Shown here: piece after piece, positions 7,365 to 16,363 of the stretch
Numbering within the stretch: the stretch's first letter is position 1
Layout of the letters: each line of letters begins with the position of its first letter
DNA from: Brevibacterium sp. S111
GTDB lineage: Bacteria > Actinomycetota > Actinomycetes > Actinomycetales > Brevibacteriaceae
Length of the DNA: 46,782 nt
Direction of reading: 5' to 3'
Assembly (NCBI RefSeq): GCF_004745075.1
Contig: NZ_RHFH01000019.1
Location: forward strand, 1-46,782
The notes under the pieces: model-generated
The model's database searches: none
What the model saw: the letters and a program-made list of their open reading frames with translations, nothing else
What the model was told of the DNA's origin: nothing
Program-made: the position numbers and the translations under genes

Positions 7365-8114
7365 ATGAACAAATTCAGCCACGAATCGCTCAGTCCGGAA
7401 CTCATCCACCTGCTCGGCCACGATGAGCGCACCCCGGCCCACACCCATGCGCTCGGCCACCTGGTCTACCCGGCGACCGGCGTGCTGTCGCTGGTGACGA
7501 GAGACGGCTCGTGGATCGCTCCGTCCAATCGCGTCGTCTGGGTGCCCGCGGAGTTCGAACATCAGCACCGCGCACATGGGGCGACCGACATGCGCGTCGT
7601 CTTCCTGCCCGAGTCGATGGCCACATCCCTGGTGCCGCATCCGGCGGTTCTGGCGACGACGCCGCTGGCCAGGGAGGCGATGCTCGCACTCACCGGCCCC
7701 AGGCGGCGGGAGAAGGAGAGCACGGAGCGCCTGCGCCTCGTCGTCATCGATGAGCTCTCGGCCACCGGCGAACAGCCGCTGCACCTGCCCGAACCACACG
7801 ATGATCGACTCCTTGCCGTGACGAAGCTTGTCGAGGAGGACCTGTCGACCCCCGTCTCCCTGGCCGAGCTCGGTCACCGGGTCGGCGCGAGTGAGCGGAC
7901 GCTGTCCCGCCTGTTCCAGCAGGAGACGGGGATGACCTTCCGCCAGTGGAGGGCCGAGCTGCGGGTCCACCGTGCGCTGCTGCGACTGGCCGACGGGATG
8001 AGCGTCTATGACACCGCCGCCGAATGCGGGTGGGCGAACCCCGGCTCGTTCATCCTCGCGTTCACCTCCTTGGTCGGGATGAGTCCGGGGAAGTATCAGC
8101 AGTCGCTGGTGTGA
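7365..8114 (+). CDS. AraC-family regulator with cupin sensor domain
   Basis: About 249 residues. The N-terminal half is a cupin-like arm (PAHTHALGHLVYPATGVLSLVT, VWVPAEFEHQH). The C-terminal 100 residues carry two helix-turn-helix motifs (VSLAELGHRVGASERTLSRLFQQETGMTF and MSVYDTAAECGWANPGSFILAF) ending in MSPGKY. Length and order are normal for the family. It is divergent from the CynX/NimT-type transporter across 86 nt, the usual arrangement for a local regulator of an exporter. Its 3' end converges on the decarboxylase pseudogene with a 36-nt gap. Confidence 0.85.
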   Translation: MNKFSHESLSPELIHLLGHDERTPAHTHALGHLVYPATGVLSLVTRDGSWIAPSNRVVWVPAEFEHQHRAHGATDMRVVFLPESMATSLVPHPAVLATTPLAREAMLALTGPRRREKESTERLRLVVIDELSATGEQPLHLPEPHDDRLLAVTKLVEEDLSTPVSLAELGHRVGASERTLSRLFQQETGMTFRQWRAELRVHRALLRLADGMSVYDTAAECGWANPGSFILAFTSLVGMSPGKYQQSLV

Positions 8115-8150
8115 GCCGGACCGTGGAGCTCAGCTCCTGCGTTCGTCGGC

Positions 8151-9670
8151 TCAGTCTTCGCTGGCGCGGGCGAGCAGCTCGGTCAGCAGCGCCTCGGTCA
8201 CGGCCGTCGGCAGGGCTTCGATGAGCGCCATGAGCGGCCCGAGCCTGCCGGGAACACCACCGCCGGTGCCTGCGAGCCTGAGCAGCAGGGCGCACATCGC
8301 CGGGCTCGGCCGATTGCCCCGTGGATAGAGCGCCCGTGCGATCCTCGCAATCGATGCCGCCGAGTGCGGTCTCTTTCCCCGCACCCGATCGGCCGAGCCG
8401 GAGACGGCTGCCAGCAGATCGGGCATCACAGTCTCCGTGACCGGGGTGATGGTGAGGTGGACGCTGCGGGGCAGAGACGTGCCGTCGGACTGGGCGTAGC
8501 CTGGCTGGTGCTGGAGCATGAACCCCGCCGTCCGCACCTCGTCGGCCAGGCGATGCGGATCGACCCGGCGTCCGGCGGGCACGGATGGGTCCGCGATGAG
8601 GGCGAGCGCCGGCCCGGTGGGCCGTCCCCACACGGTCAGGCCGTCGATGTTCTCGACCGCGGCGATGATCGCCTCGGTGGTCCGGCGGCAGGAGGCGACC
8701 GCCTCGGCGTAACCGTCATGCCCCAGATAATTGATGACCGCCCAGGCTGCGGCCAGCGGGGATGCCGACTTCGACCCAGCAGCGTGGGATTGACCACGGG
8801 ATAGGCCGGCCAAGAGTTCGTTGCGAAGAACTGTGCGCGGTGCCGGCGGCGGCCGCGGTGCAACAGCACAGAAACGCCCTTCGGCGCGTACCCGTACTTG
8901 TGGAAGTCCGCGGAGATGCTCGTGACGCCGGGCACCGCGAAGTTCCACGGCTGCGTACCCGACCACCACGGCAGTGCCAGTCCCCCGAAGCAGGCGTCGA
9001 CGTGCAGCGACAGCCCGCGTTCACGGGTGCGGCCGGCCACCTCGGCGATGGGGTCGATCGCTCCGGTCGGGTAGGCCGGTGCCGAGAGCACGACGAGGGC
9101 GACATCGTCATCGAGGCGGTCGATGATCTCACCGGCACGCACCCGGCCGTCGGCGGGCACGGGAACGGGATCCCAATCGAGGTCGAACAGCGCCGCCGCC
9201 TTCTGGAAGGCGGCATGCACCGTCACCGAGGTGAGCAGTCGCGGCCGGCGAGTCGAGTGCGGATTCTGCTGCCGCCAGAGGTCGCGGGCGGTTTTCACGG
9301 CGAGCAGGCAGGACTCGGTGCCGCCGCTGGTGACCGAACCGAACACCTTCCCCCGGGTCCCGCCGGTGATTCCGGTGGCGAAGCGGACGAGGTCCTTCTC
9401 CATCCGCGCGATCGAGGGGAAAGTCAGCGGGTCAAGCCCGTTGAGGGGGCGGGCGGATTCCATCGCCGCCCCAGCCAACGTGTCGAGGACCTCGTGACCG
9501 GGGTCGTAGACATAGGACAGGACGCGGCCGCCGTGGGTGGGGGCGTCGGCGGTGCGCATCCGGCTGAGCGTTGCGAGGATCTCCTCGGCCCGTGGATCGA
9601 GGGGCCCGCGCCGAGGCGGCCCGGCCGGTTCCCCATGGCGGCGCGGCTGATCACTCACGGTCGACCTCAT
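8151..9670 (-). pseudogene. PLP-dependent decarboxylase / S1P-lyase-like, frameshifted
   Basis: Together the two frames encode a fold-type I PLP enzyme of about 505 residues. Frame one runs from ATG 9670 (or GTG 9658) and contains TSGGTESCLLAVK, VDACFGG and the PLP-lysine motif DFHKYGYAPKGVSVL, which is typical of sphingosine-phosphate-lyase-like and group II decarboxylases. After VNPTLLG, near 8775, the homology jumps to another frame that begins SKSASPLAAAWAVINYLGHDGY and runs to 8151. One missing base in a short G-run (C-run on the plus strand) explains it. Either the gene is recently broken or this is a sequence error; the coding pattern on both sides is intact. It overlaps the end of the GPH transporter gene, so transport and decarboxylation are probably linked. 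The substrate is unknown. Confidence 0.8.
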
Positions 9671-11024
9671 CCTTGCGCAGTCGGTACCGGGCCAAGGTCA
9701 CCAAGCTGGCGACCATGAGCAGTGCCGGGATGAGCGAGAACGCCAAGGCAATGCCCAGCAGGGCCGCTGCCGGCTGGGCGACGGTGACCTCGGCGGTGGA
9801 TTCGATGTAGCCGGTGACGGCCAGGACGATCGTGAGCACGGTCGACCCGAGCGCCATGCCGGTGGTCTCCCCTGCCGTCCAGACTCCACCGAAGATGCCT
9901 GCTCGATCGCCGTGGGTGCGGGCGTCGACGGAGATGACATCGGGCAGCATCGCCATCGGCAGGGTCTGCATGCCCGCATAGGCGGCACCGGCGAGGACGA
10001 TCGGGGCGATGATCCAATAGCCGGGAGCCCAGATCAGCGGGATGGAGGCGAGGTTGGCCGCGAGGAAGAGTGCGCTGGCGATGACGAAGGCGCGTTCTTT
10101 GCCGAGCCGGCCGGCCACGGACTTCCACACAGCGGCGACGAGGAGCGCCGGGGCGATGAGACTGACGAAGAGCAGCGTCACCGCCCCTTCGTCACCGAGC
10201 AGCCAGCGGGCGACGAACTGGGCCGCGGCGAGCATGAGACCGGTGGTCAGCCCTTGGATGACGAAGGTGGCCAGGAGCGCGCGGAAGTGTTGGCTGTCCT
10301 TGAGCGTGCGCCAGCCGCTGCGGTAGTGCTCGAGCACCGGGATGCCCGGCGTGCGCGTGTGTTCGCCGACCGGCTGAGCCGGTGTGTCCTCGTGTCGGCT
10401 GACCGGCACGATCGTCGTGGCCGTCCAGGTGCCGATGAAGAGGAGGACGCCGGCGGCCACGGCCATGGCGAAGTACCCCAGGTACGGGTTGTCGACGAGG
10501 CCGCGGATCTCCGGGCCTCCCCCGCCGAAGATGAGGATGGCGGCGGTGAGCACGACGACGCGCCAGGTCAGCAGGTGGGTTCGTGCCGAATAGCGTGGGG
10601 TGAGTTCGGCCGGCAGGGCGATATAGGGCACTTGGAACAGGGAGAAGCAGGTGGCGGCGAGGAGGAAGGAGATGAAGACCCAGACCATTGCGGCGGCCGG
10701 CGGCAGGCCAGGTGGGACGGAGAATGTGGCGATGAAGGCGAAGGGCAGGCCGATGGCGCCGAGGATCATCGGGCCGCGACGAGTGCCCTTCGACTGCAGG
10801 GCGCGGTCGCTGAGCCCGCCGATGATCGGGTCGATGAGGACGTCCCACACCTTCGCCAGCGTGATGACGGCACCCGCGGCGAGCGCGGAGACGCCGAGGG
10901 TGTCGGTGAGGTAGTAGATGAGCACGAGGCCGGGCAGGGTGGCGAAGCCGCCGGTGCCCAGCGAGCCGAGCGCGTATCGGACCGTTGTCGTCCTCGACAG
11001 GCCCGGACCACCGTGTCCAGTCAT
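9651..11024 (-). CDS. GPH-family sugar/solute:cation symporter (MFS)
   Basis: About 457 residues with 11-12 hydrophobic helices. The early motif AKVWDVLIDPIIGGLSDR and the later PMAMLPDVISVDARTHGDRAGIFGGVW are hallmarks of the glycoside-pentoside-hexuronide (GPH, MFS_2) group. The family imports sugars, but several members carry other solutes. ATG 11024 is preferred over GTG 11030; no Shine-Dalgarno sequence is visible, and TAGCAT lies about 8 nt upstream as a possible -10, so the message may be leaderless. The downstream decarboxylase gene starts inside its 3' end, so the two are translationally coupled. Confidence 0.8.
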   Translation of the reverse strand: MTGHGGPGLSRTTTVRYALGSLGTGGFATLPGLVLIYYLTDTLGVSALAAGAVITLAKVWDVLIDPIIGGLSDRALQSKGTRRGPMILGAIGLPFAFIATFSVPPGLPPAAAMVWVFISFLLAATCFSLFQVPYIALPAELTPRYSARTHLLTWRVVVLTAAILIFGGGGPEIRGLVDNPYLGYFAMAVAAGVLLFIGTWTATTIVPVSRHEDTPAQPVGEHTRTPGIPVLEHYRSGWRTLKDSQHFRALLATFVIQGLTTGLMLAAAQFVARWLLGDEGAVTLLFVSLIAPALLVAAVWKSVAGRLGKERAFVIASALFLAANLASIPLIWAPGYWIIAPIVLAGAAYAGMQTLPMAMLPDVISVDARTHGDRAGIFGGVWTAGETTGMALGSTVLTIVLAVTGYIESTAEVTVAQPAAALLGIALAFSLIPALLMVASLVTLARYRLRKDEVDRE

Positions 11025-11132
11025 GTTCACATGCTACGTGGCCACGGCCTCGAATGATTGCGCCCACCGCCTGACTCGGTGGCGGCCGCGGTTTCCATCG
11101 ACTTCGGCCGCCGCGTATTCCCGGATATCCGC

Positions 11133-11978
11133 TCAGCTGCCCCAGACCTGTGGCTTCAGCCCGTGCTGTCCTCGATAGCGCGGTGACTGCGGTTCCGTCC
11201 ACTCGCCGAGGAGGCTCTCCGCCAGCCGGTAGACCGTGACCTTGAGCGGGTGGCAGTTGTCCACCGGGTCCTCGTTGTCCTCGCCGAACATCGGTGCGGA
11301 CAGGTCTCCGCCCGGGCAGGTCGACAGGGCTGCGAGCAGATCCTGTTCGGCGAAGAACTCGAAGTGGTCACCGGGTGTCGCCGGACAGGTCTTCATGAAG
11401 TATTCGTCGTTGTCGTTCAGCCCTGTGCACTGGAAGACATTGAGCACATCGTGGACGTCGAACTCCGTGAGGCCATAGGGCAGGACGGCCCGGACCAGAT
11501 TGGAATGGCAGTGATAGTCGAAGTCGACTCCGCTCAGCATCTGTGAGACATAGGGGTCGCAACGGGTGCCCAAGGTGTCATGCAGCCGACCGCCTTCGGC
11601 GTCGGTGCCGTAGTCGGCAAGGGTGTCGCTGACGATCGTGGCCATGGGGCGGAGGAACGGCAGCGTCGACCACAGCCGATCGAAGGTGGACACATGCGCG
11701 GCTTGCAGCTGCCGGGTCCTGGCTGCCCAGAAGCGCTCCCTGGGGTCATGGCGATTCCACAGGTTGAGGTCCCCGACCTGCGGGCCTTCGACGGTCGAGA
11801 TCCGACACACATGTCCGGCGGGGATGTCCCACGCCTGTCCCGAGCGGATTGGCACCGTGAATTCGTCGACGATCTTCCGGTTGTCCGTGTCCTTCCCGAT
11901 CCGTCCATAGAAGTCTTTGTCGACGTCGAGTGCGGATCCCTGGTAGGCCGCTTCGGTCAGGCGTGCGTTCTGGTTCAT
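11133..11978 (-). CDS. DUF1989 / urea carboxylase-associated family protein
   Basis: About 281 residues. The region RSGQAWDIPAGHVCRISTVEGPQVGDLNLWNRHDPRERF, then CHSNL, DVLNVFQCTGLN and ATPGDHFEFFAEQDLLAALSTCPGGD, matches DUF1989. Proteins of this family occur beside urea carboxylase/allophanate hydrolase, but neither is found here. Their fold and metal ligands (conserved His, Asp, Cys) suggest metal binding; no reaction is proven. ATG 11978 has GGAGGG 6 nt upstream. It lies upstream of the GPH transporter on the same strand, separated by about 108 nt, and is divergent from a small acidic protein. Confidence 0.8.
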   Translation of the reverse strand: MNQNARLTEAAYQGSALDVDKDFYGRIGKDTDNRKIVDEFTVPIRSGQAWDIPAGHVCRISTVEGPQVGDLNLWNRHDPRERFWAARTRQLQAAHVSTFDRLWSTLPFLRPMATIVSDTLADYGTDAEGGRLHDTLGTRCDPYVSQMLSGVDFDYHCHSNLVRAVLPYGLTEFDVHDVLNVFQCTGLNDNDEYFMKTCPATPGDHFEFFAEQDLLAALSTCPGGDLSAPMFGEDNEDPVDNCHPLKVTVYRLAESLLGEWTEPQSPRYRGQHGLKPQVWGS

Positions 11979-12115
11979 GGTCGCCCCTCCCCTGCTGCGA
12001 ATTTCGGTGGTCTGCCTGCCACGATGCCACCTTCCTGCCCGCGGCCCAAGTGCTTGCCGAGGAGGTCTATGCTGAGAAGAGAGTCGTCGTTCGCGCCGCA
12101 TCGTAGGAGGTCGGA

Positions 12116-12394
12116 ATGGCTGAAGAGGACATCGACATCGAATTGCAGGACACCGGAGAGTTCCTGGCCAGCATCCATACGGATACTGGGACGGAGGAGA
12201 TCGTGCTCATCCTCTCCGATGCCGAGGACGTCTCCGACGGCGTGCTGGGCAATGACGAAGCCACCGCACGAGCCACTGTGGAATTCATGCTCAAACATCA
12301 GGCCGCCGGAGACCTGCCGGATCGGATCGACCTCGTTGACATCTCCGCAGCGTACGACGGAGGAATCGAGGCCATCCGCGACCTTCGCAGCTGA
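12116..12394 (+). CDS. Small acidic protein, unknown function
   Basis: 92 residues, strongly acidic, no membrane segment and no Cys. A strong TAGGAGGTC site lies just upstream of the ATG, which makes it a credible gene. The pattern LVDISAAYDGGIEAIRDLRS at the end and repeated beta-like stretches (GEFLASIHTDTGTEEIVLIL) suggest a small alpha/beta fold. I do not recognise a family. It is divergent from the DUF1989 gene and 108 nt ahead of the AhpD-like gene. Confidence 0.65.
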   Translation: MAEEDIDIELQDTGEFLASIHTDTGTEEIVLILSDAEDVSDGVLGNDEATARATVEFMLKHQAAGDLPDRIDLVDISAAYDGGIEAIRDLRS

Positions 12395-12502
12395 ACTCCG
12401 TTTCACTGGACAGCAAGACCCAGGTCGGTCAGCTCTCTCCTGGCCCCTCTCCGAGGAGTTCCCTCCGCGGAGGCAAAGAAGAAACACACCGAAGAGAAGA
12501 AG

Positions 12503-12955
12503 ATGACGAACATGTCGGACACTCAGCGTCTCAACATCCAAGCTGTCGACAAGAATGCCTACCAGCCGCTGGTGGCGATGGAGAAGTACATCCACAGCGG
12601 CAGTCTCGGCGAGGGTCTGCTCTCGCTCATCAAACTGCGTGCTTCACAGCTCAACGGCTGCGCGTACTGCTTGAACATGCATGCCGGCGAAGCCCGCAAG
12701 GCCCAGGTCGACCAGGTCAAGGTCGATGTCCTTGCCGGATGGCACGAAGCCGCCTCCGTCTACTCCGACCGCGAGCAGGCCGCGTTGCGCCTGACCGAAG
12801 AGGTCACGCGCATCTCCGACGGCGTCTCCGATGACACGTGGGCGGCCGCCTCGGCGGTGTTCTCCGAACAGGAGATGGTCGAACTGCTCATGGCCGTTTC
12901 AGCCATCAATGTCTGGAACCGTCTGGCAGTGGCCACCCACCAGCACCTGGACTGA
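12503..12955 (+). CDS. AhpD-like carboxymuconolactone decarboxylase family protein
   Basis: 150 residues. The motif CAYCLNMH places the AhpD-type redox pair at Cys53 and Cys56 with His60, the charge-relay arrangement of alkylhydroperoxidase D and its relatives. This class reduces peroxides through a disulfide, often with a thioredoxin-like partner; the decarboxylase name is only the fold family. ATG 12503 follows a purine-rich GAAGAGAAGAAG; Met4 is an alternative start. It converges on tctA with a 29-nt gap and stands alone as a cytosolic antioxidant candidate. Confidence 0.85.
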   Translation: MTNMSDTQRLNIQAVDKNAYQPLVAMEKYIHSGSLGEGLLSLIKLRASQLNGCAYCLNMHAGEARKAQVDQVKVDVLAGWHEAASVYSDREQAALRLTEEVTRISDGVSDDTWAAASAVFSEQEMVELLMAVSAINVWNRLAVATHQHLD

Positions 12956-12984
12956 GGTTCTGAGAAGATCAGTGCACCGAATCA

Positions 12985-14508
12985 TCAGCGTCGTTCGTTC
13001 GCTGGCTGATGATCGGCACTGGTCTTCTTGCCCACCATCTTCTTCCACGGCAGGGCCGTCAGCAGTGCGAGGACGGCGATGGCGAGGAACAGCAGCACCA
13101 ACGGCTGGGAGATCATGGTCCAGAAGTTGCCGCCGGAGAGGCCGAGCGCCTGCTGCAGATTTCGCTCGAGCATCTCGCCGAGGACCAAGCCGATCACGAG
13201 CAGCGCCGGAGACATGCCGACGAGACGCATGACATAGCCGAGAACGCCGAACGCCAGAGCAATGTACACGTCTGTTGCGGAGTTGTGGATGCTGTAGCAG
13301 GAGATGAGAGCCAACATGAGGATCGTCGGTGCCATGAAGGGCATCGGAATGGCCAAAATCTTTGCGAGCAGAGACGAAGCACTGATATTGACGACGACGC
13401 CGAGGATCGCACTGATGAAGAGCGCTCCGACAATCGTCCAGCCCAGTTCCGGATTGGCATCGAAGAAACCCGGCCCCGGGTTGAGTCCGTACATCATGAG
13501 ATAGGCCAGCAGCACTGCGGTCGTACCTGAACCGGGAATTCCCAGGGTCAGCAGCGGAACCATTGATCCGGAAACCGCAGCATTGTTTGCTGCCTCTGGT
13601 GCGACCAGCCCCCTGACAGCTCCCTTTCCCATTCCTGCCGAAGCAGGGGCGAGACGCTTTTCGAGCCCATAGGAGAAGAACGCCGCGATGGTTGTTCCCG
13701 CTCCGGGGAGAACACCGGCGATGAAACCGATGATCGACCCTCGGATGCCCGGCAGCGTTCCCTGTCTGAGTTCGGTCTTGGTGGGAAGGAACCGCCCCGA
13801 CAGACCTTTGACCGCTTGCGAGTTCATGCCCATGTTCGTGCTCGCGAGGATTTCACCGATGCCGAACACGCCGATGATCGCCACAATCGGATCGATGCCT
13901 TCGAGGAGTGTGAACGTGCCGAAGGTGAAGCGCGGAAGCCCTGACTGCAGCTCGATTCCCACCGTGGAGATGGCCACCCCGATGACGACTGCGGTGAGAC
14001 CGAGCATCGGCGCTGAGCCGACAAGAGTGGCACTGAGGACGAGAGCCATGACGACTACCGCGAAGTAGACGGCCGGTCCGAAGGCCAACCCCATCTCCGA
14101 CATGGGACCGGCGATGAACGCGAGTCCGAGGAATGCAAGGATGCTGCCGAGGAACGAGGCCAGTGCTGAAATCGACAGCGCACTTGCCGCTTTTCCCTTC
14201 AACGCCATCGGGTGACCATCGAGGGTGGTCATGATCGCGCCCGGATCGCCGGGGATGTTCAGGAGGATCGCAGAGATGCGCCCTCCGTATTCGGCACCGA
14301 GGTAGAGGGAAACCATGAGTGGCAGCGACAGCTCGGGTGGCACGGTCATCGCCACTGGAAGCAGCAGCGCGATCGCCGTCGAGGGGCCGACACCGGGAAG
14401 CAGACCCGCGACCGTACCGAGGATGACCCCGAGGAGGATGACGAGCAGCAGCGTCGGTGACGTGGTGATCGTTCCCAGAGCGCTCAACAGATCCGACAGG
14501 GTATTCAT
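12985..14508 (-). CDS. tctA: Tripartite tricarboxylate transporter, large membrane subunit TctA
   Basis: About 507 residues, very hydrophobic, 11-12 predicted helices. Conserved TctA signatures are GLLPGVGPSTAIALLLP near the N-terminus, YGGRISAILLNIPGDPGAIMTTLDGHPMA, and GVLPGAGTTIAAFFSYGLEKR in the middle. It forms the channel of a secondary, cation-driven importer for tricarboxylates or other organic acids, fed by the binding protein TctC. ATG 14508 overlaps the stop of tctB as ATGA. It is the last gene of the three-gene operon. Confidence 0.92.
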   Translation of the reverse strand: MNTLSDLLSALGTITTSPTLLLVILLGVILGTVAGLLPGVGPSTAIALLLPVAMTVPPELSLPLMVSLYLGAEYGGRISAILLNIPGDPGAIMTTLDGHPMALKGKAASALSISALASFLGSILAFLGLAFIAGPMSEMGLAFGPAVYFAVVVMALVLSATLVGSAPMLGLTAVVIGVAISTVGIELQSGLPRFTFGTFTLLEGIDPIVAIIGVFGIGEILASTNMGMNSQAVKGLSGRFLPTKTELRQGTLPGIRGSIIGFIAGVLPGAGTTIAAFFSYGLEKRLAPASAGMGKGAVRGLVAPEAANNAAVSGSMVPLLTLGIPGSGTTAVLLAYLMMYGLNPGPGFFDANPELGWTIVGALFISAILGVVVNISASSLLAKILAIPMPFMAPTILMLALISCYSIHNSATDVYIALAFGVLGYVMRLVGMSPALLVIGLVLGEMLERNLQQALGLSGGNFWTMISQPLVLLFLAIAVLALLTALPWKKMVGKKTSADHQPANERR

Positions 14509-15071
14509 AGGTTCAGCCCTCCGAACACGAGGTACTCGAGCCAGCCGACTGGAAGCAGCACGTTCAGCCAGACATCGAAGACGAGGAAGAGGATCATTCC
14601 GATGACGAGTCCGAGAACGAGCACCCAGACCGCTTTGAGCGGTCTGAGTCGAACTCCGAAGACGAGCGTCGTCGTGAGCACAGAGAAGACTGCAGCCGCC
14701 TCGGCGAATCCGATGAGGAAGATCGATACTGTGAACAGTGCGAAGAGAACGATGCACGTGAGCACTCGTACCAGCTCGATGCCGGTCACAGGTCTGGTTT
14801 CGCCCTTTCCTCGCAGCAATGAGAACAGGCCGAGCGCTGTGGTGCCTACGAGAACGATGCCGACGACGACAGGGAACGTCTTGGGGCCGATTCCGTCTTC
14901 GCCTTCGACACTCGGCAACAGGAGAGCGTTGATGAGATAGAAGAGTGCCAGCCCCAAGAAGACGACCGCAGCGATGGTCTTCGACGCAGCTGTGCTGCCC
15001 GGCTCGATCTCAGCAGCGGTCTCCGGGCCTTCGACGGCTGCCGGACCGTCAGCCTGGGCTTCGGAACTCAT
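14505..15071 (-). CDS. tctB: Tripartite tricarboxylate transporter, small membrane subunit TctB
   Basis: About 188 residues. A hydrophilic 30-residue N-terminus is followed by four hydrophobic segments, the expected TctB topology. Typical features are the first helix TIAAVVFLGLALFYLINALLLP, then GPKTFPVVVGIVLV, and the final GWLEYLVFGGLNL. Its start overlaps the tctC stop as ATGA and its stop overlaps tctA in the same way, so the three proteins are translated in a coupled series. Confidence 0.88.
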   Translation of the reverse strand: MSSEAQADGPAAVEGPETAAEIEPGSTAASKTIAAVVFLGLALFYLINALLLPSVEGEDGIGPKTFPVVVGIVLVGTTALGLFSLLRGKGETRPVTGIELVRVLTCIVLFALFTVSIFLIGFAEAAAVFSVLTTTLVFGVRLRPLKAVWVLVLGLVIGMILFLVFDVWLNVLLPVGWLEYLVFGGLNL

Positions 15072-16120
15072 TTGCTCAGTCCTACCTTCTCCAGCACTTC
15101 TCGCGATTCTTCTTCCTCGGGCATGATCACCGTCTCCAGCCATTCGTCGCCGGGCAGATAAGCGGGATTGATGCCGAGTGCATCAGACTGTTTGACGAAT
15201 TCGTCCGAAGCGACGCCCTTCTTCAGCGCCTTCTGCCACCAGGCGACGGCCTCCTCGGGCATATCTGCCGGGCCGAACACTCCTCGCCAGTGGTTGATGG
15301 TGATATCCATATCGAGGTCGTGCCAGGTCGCCGCGCCTGTGCCGGGACCGTCTTCGATGGGTTCCGGGGCCGAGACCGCGATGATCTCCACGTCCCCGCT
15401 TTCGACCAGCTCCACAGCCTCCGACATTCCTGTCGAGGCGACATCGATGCGCCCGCCGAGGAGTTCATTGTTGAGGTCACCGCCGTCGGAGAATGCCACG
15501 AGATTCAGTGCGCTGAGGTCGTCGACTCCGTATTCGTCGGCGGGTCGGAGGACATTGAGCTGATCATCGCTGGGCACGGTGCCGATGCCGAAGTCGACGC
15601 TGCCCGGGTCGTCTTTGATCTGTTCGAGCACTTGCTCGGCTGAGTCGTATTCGGACCCCGACTTCACCATCCAGACCTCGTAGTCTGTGGTCAGCTGCGC
15701 AATCGGCGTGAAGTCGTCGATCGACATGTCGGTCGTACCGGTGATGTTCGACAGGAGCACACGGTTGGACTCGACCACCACCGTCGTCCCGTCATTCTCC
15801 CGTTGCAGAACTGCCGCTCGTGCAGGGTTGCCACCGCCTCCGCCCATGTTCTCAATGGTGACGAAGCTTTCGACACCCGCGTCTTCGAGTCCGTCCTTGG
15901 TGATGCGAGTCGTCAGGTCGAGGCCGCCGCCAGGGGAACCTGCCGCGATCGCGGTGACCCGAGGCGGTGGAAACCCTTCCCCGCGGTCGATTTCGGGCAT
16001 GCATGCGGTGGTCGAAGCGACGAGCAGAACGCTTGCGATTGCCGCGAGCCCACGAGCTGCGCCGAGAGGAGAACGACGGTCAGCGAGAGCGCTCAACCAT
16101 GTATGCGACGGCGAAAACAT
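15068..16120 (-). CDS. tctC: Tripartite tricarboxylate transporter, substrate-binding lipoprotein TctC
   Basis: About 350 residues. A basic N-terminus and the hydrophobic stretch LAAIASVLLVASTTAC form a lipoprotein signal; the lipobox is slightly atypical (TTAC). The mature part begins PRVTAIAAGSPGGGLDLTTR, and WRGVFGPADMPEEAVAWWQKALKK near the C-terminus is a TctC/Bug-family signature. It captures the solute outside the membrane and delivers it to TctAB. ATG 16120 keeps the signal at normal length. ATG 16174 is possible, since AGGA lies upstream and a CATAAT hexamer lies further up. It is first in the operon. Confidence 0.88.
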   Translation of the reverse strand: MFSPSHTWLSALADRRSPLGAARGLAAIASVLLVASTTACMPEIDRGEGFPPPRVTAIAAGSPGGGLDLTTRITKDGLEDAGVESFVTIENMGGGGGNPARAAVLQRENDGTTVVVESNRVLLSNITGTTDMSIDDFTPIAQLTTDYEVWMVKSGSEYDSAEQVLEQIKDDPGSVDFGIGTVPSDDQLNVLRPADEYGVDDLSALNLVAFSDGGDLNNELLGGRIDVASTGMSEAVELVESGDVEIIAVSAPEPIEDGPGTGAATWHDLDMDITINHWRGVFGPADMPEEAVAWWQKALKKGVASDEFVKQSDALGINPAYLPGDEWLETVIMPEEEESREVLEKVGLSK

Positions 16121-16225
16121 GGTTTCAGACGCTAGCACTTTCCCATATCGATTCTCAACGAATCTTGCGAACATGAGATGAGATTCCTGAGAGTGAAGAA
16201 ATTATGTCCGCCGAAGGTGGAGTTC

Positions 16226-16269
16226 AGTGAAGGGCGGGGCCGACATGACTGTCGACCCCGCCCTTCACT
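16226..16269. terminator. Hairpin terminator after purA
   Basis: Arms 16226-16244 and 16251-16269 pair over 19 nt with one mismatch around a 6-nt loop. The GC-rich stem has no strong T-tract. It lies about 95 nt beyond the purA stop and upstream of tctC, so it would insulate the tct operon from purA transcription. Confidence 0.7.
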
Positions 16270-16363
16270 ATTCATGTGCCTCTGGTGCTCACGTTTTCAG
16301 ACGGCGACGCGCGCCCTGCCCTCAGTCCGAGACGCGCTTCCTGCCCCACCGGGCCGCTGCCCC

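Noticed and set aside
8770..8780. Programmed frameshift in the decarboxylase
   Set aside because: The site has only three G residues, no slippery heptamer and no clear downstream stimulator. A simple deletion or sequence error is more likely.
12462..12473. CCTCCGCGGAGG palindrome before the AhpD-like gene
   Set aside because: A 12-bp GC palindrome can arise by chance in this composition, and it has no promoter-like context.
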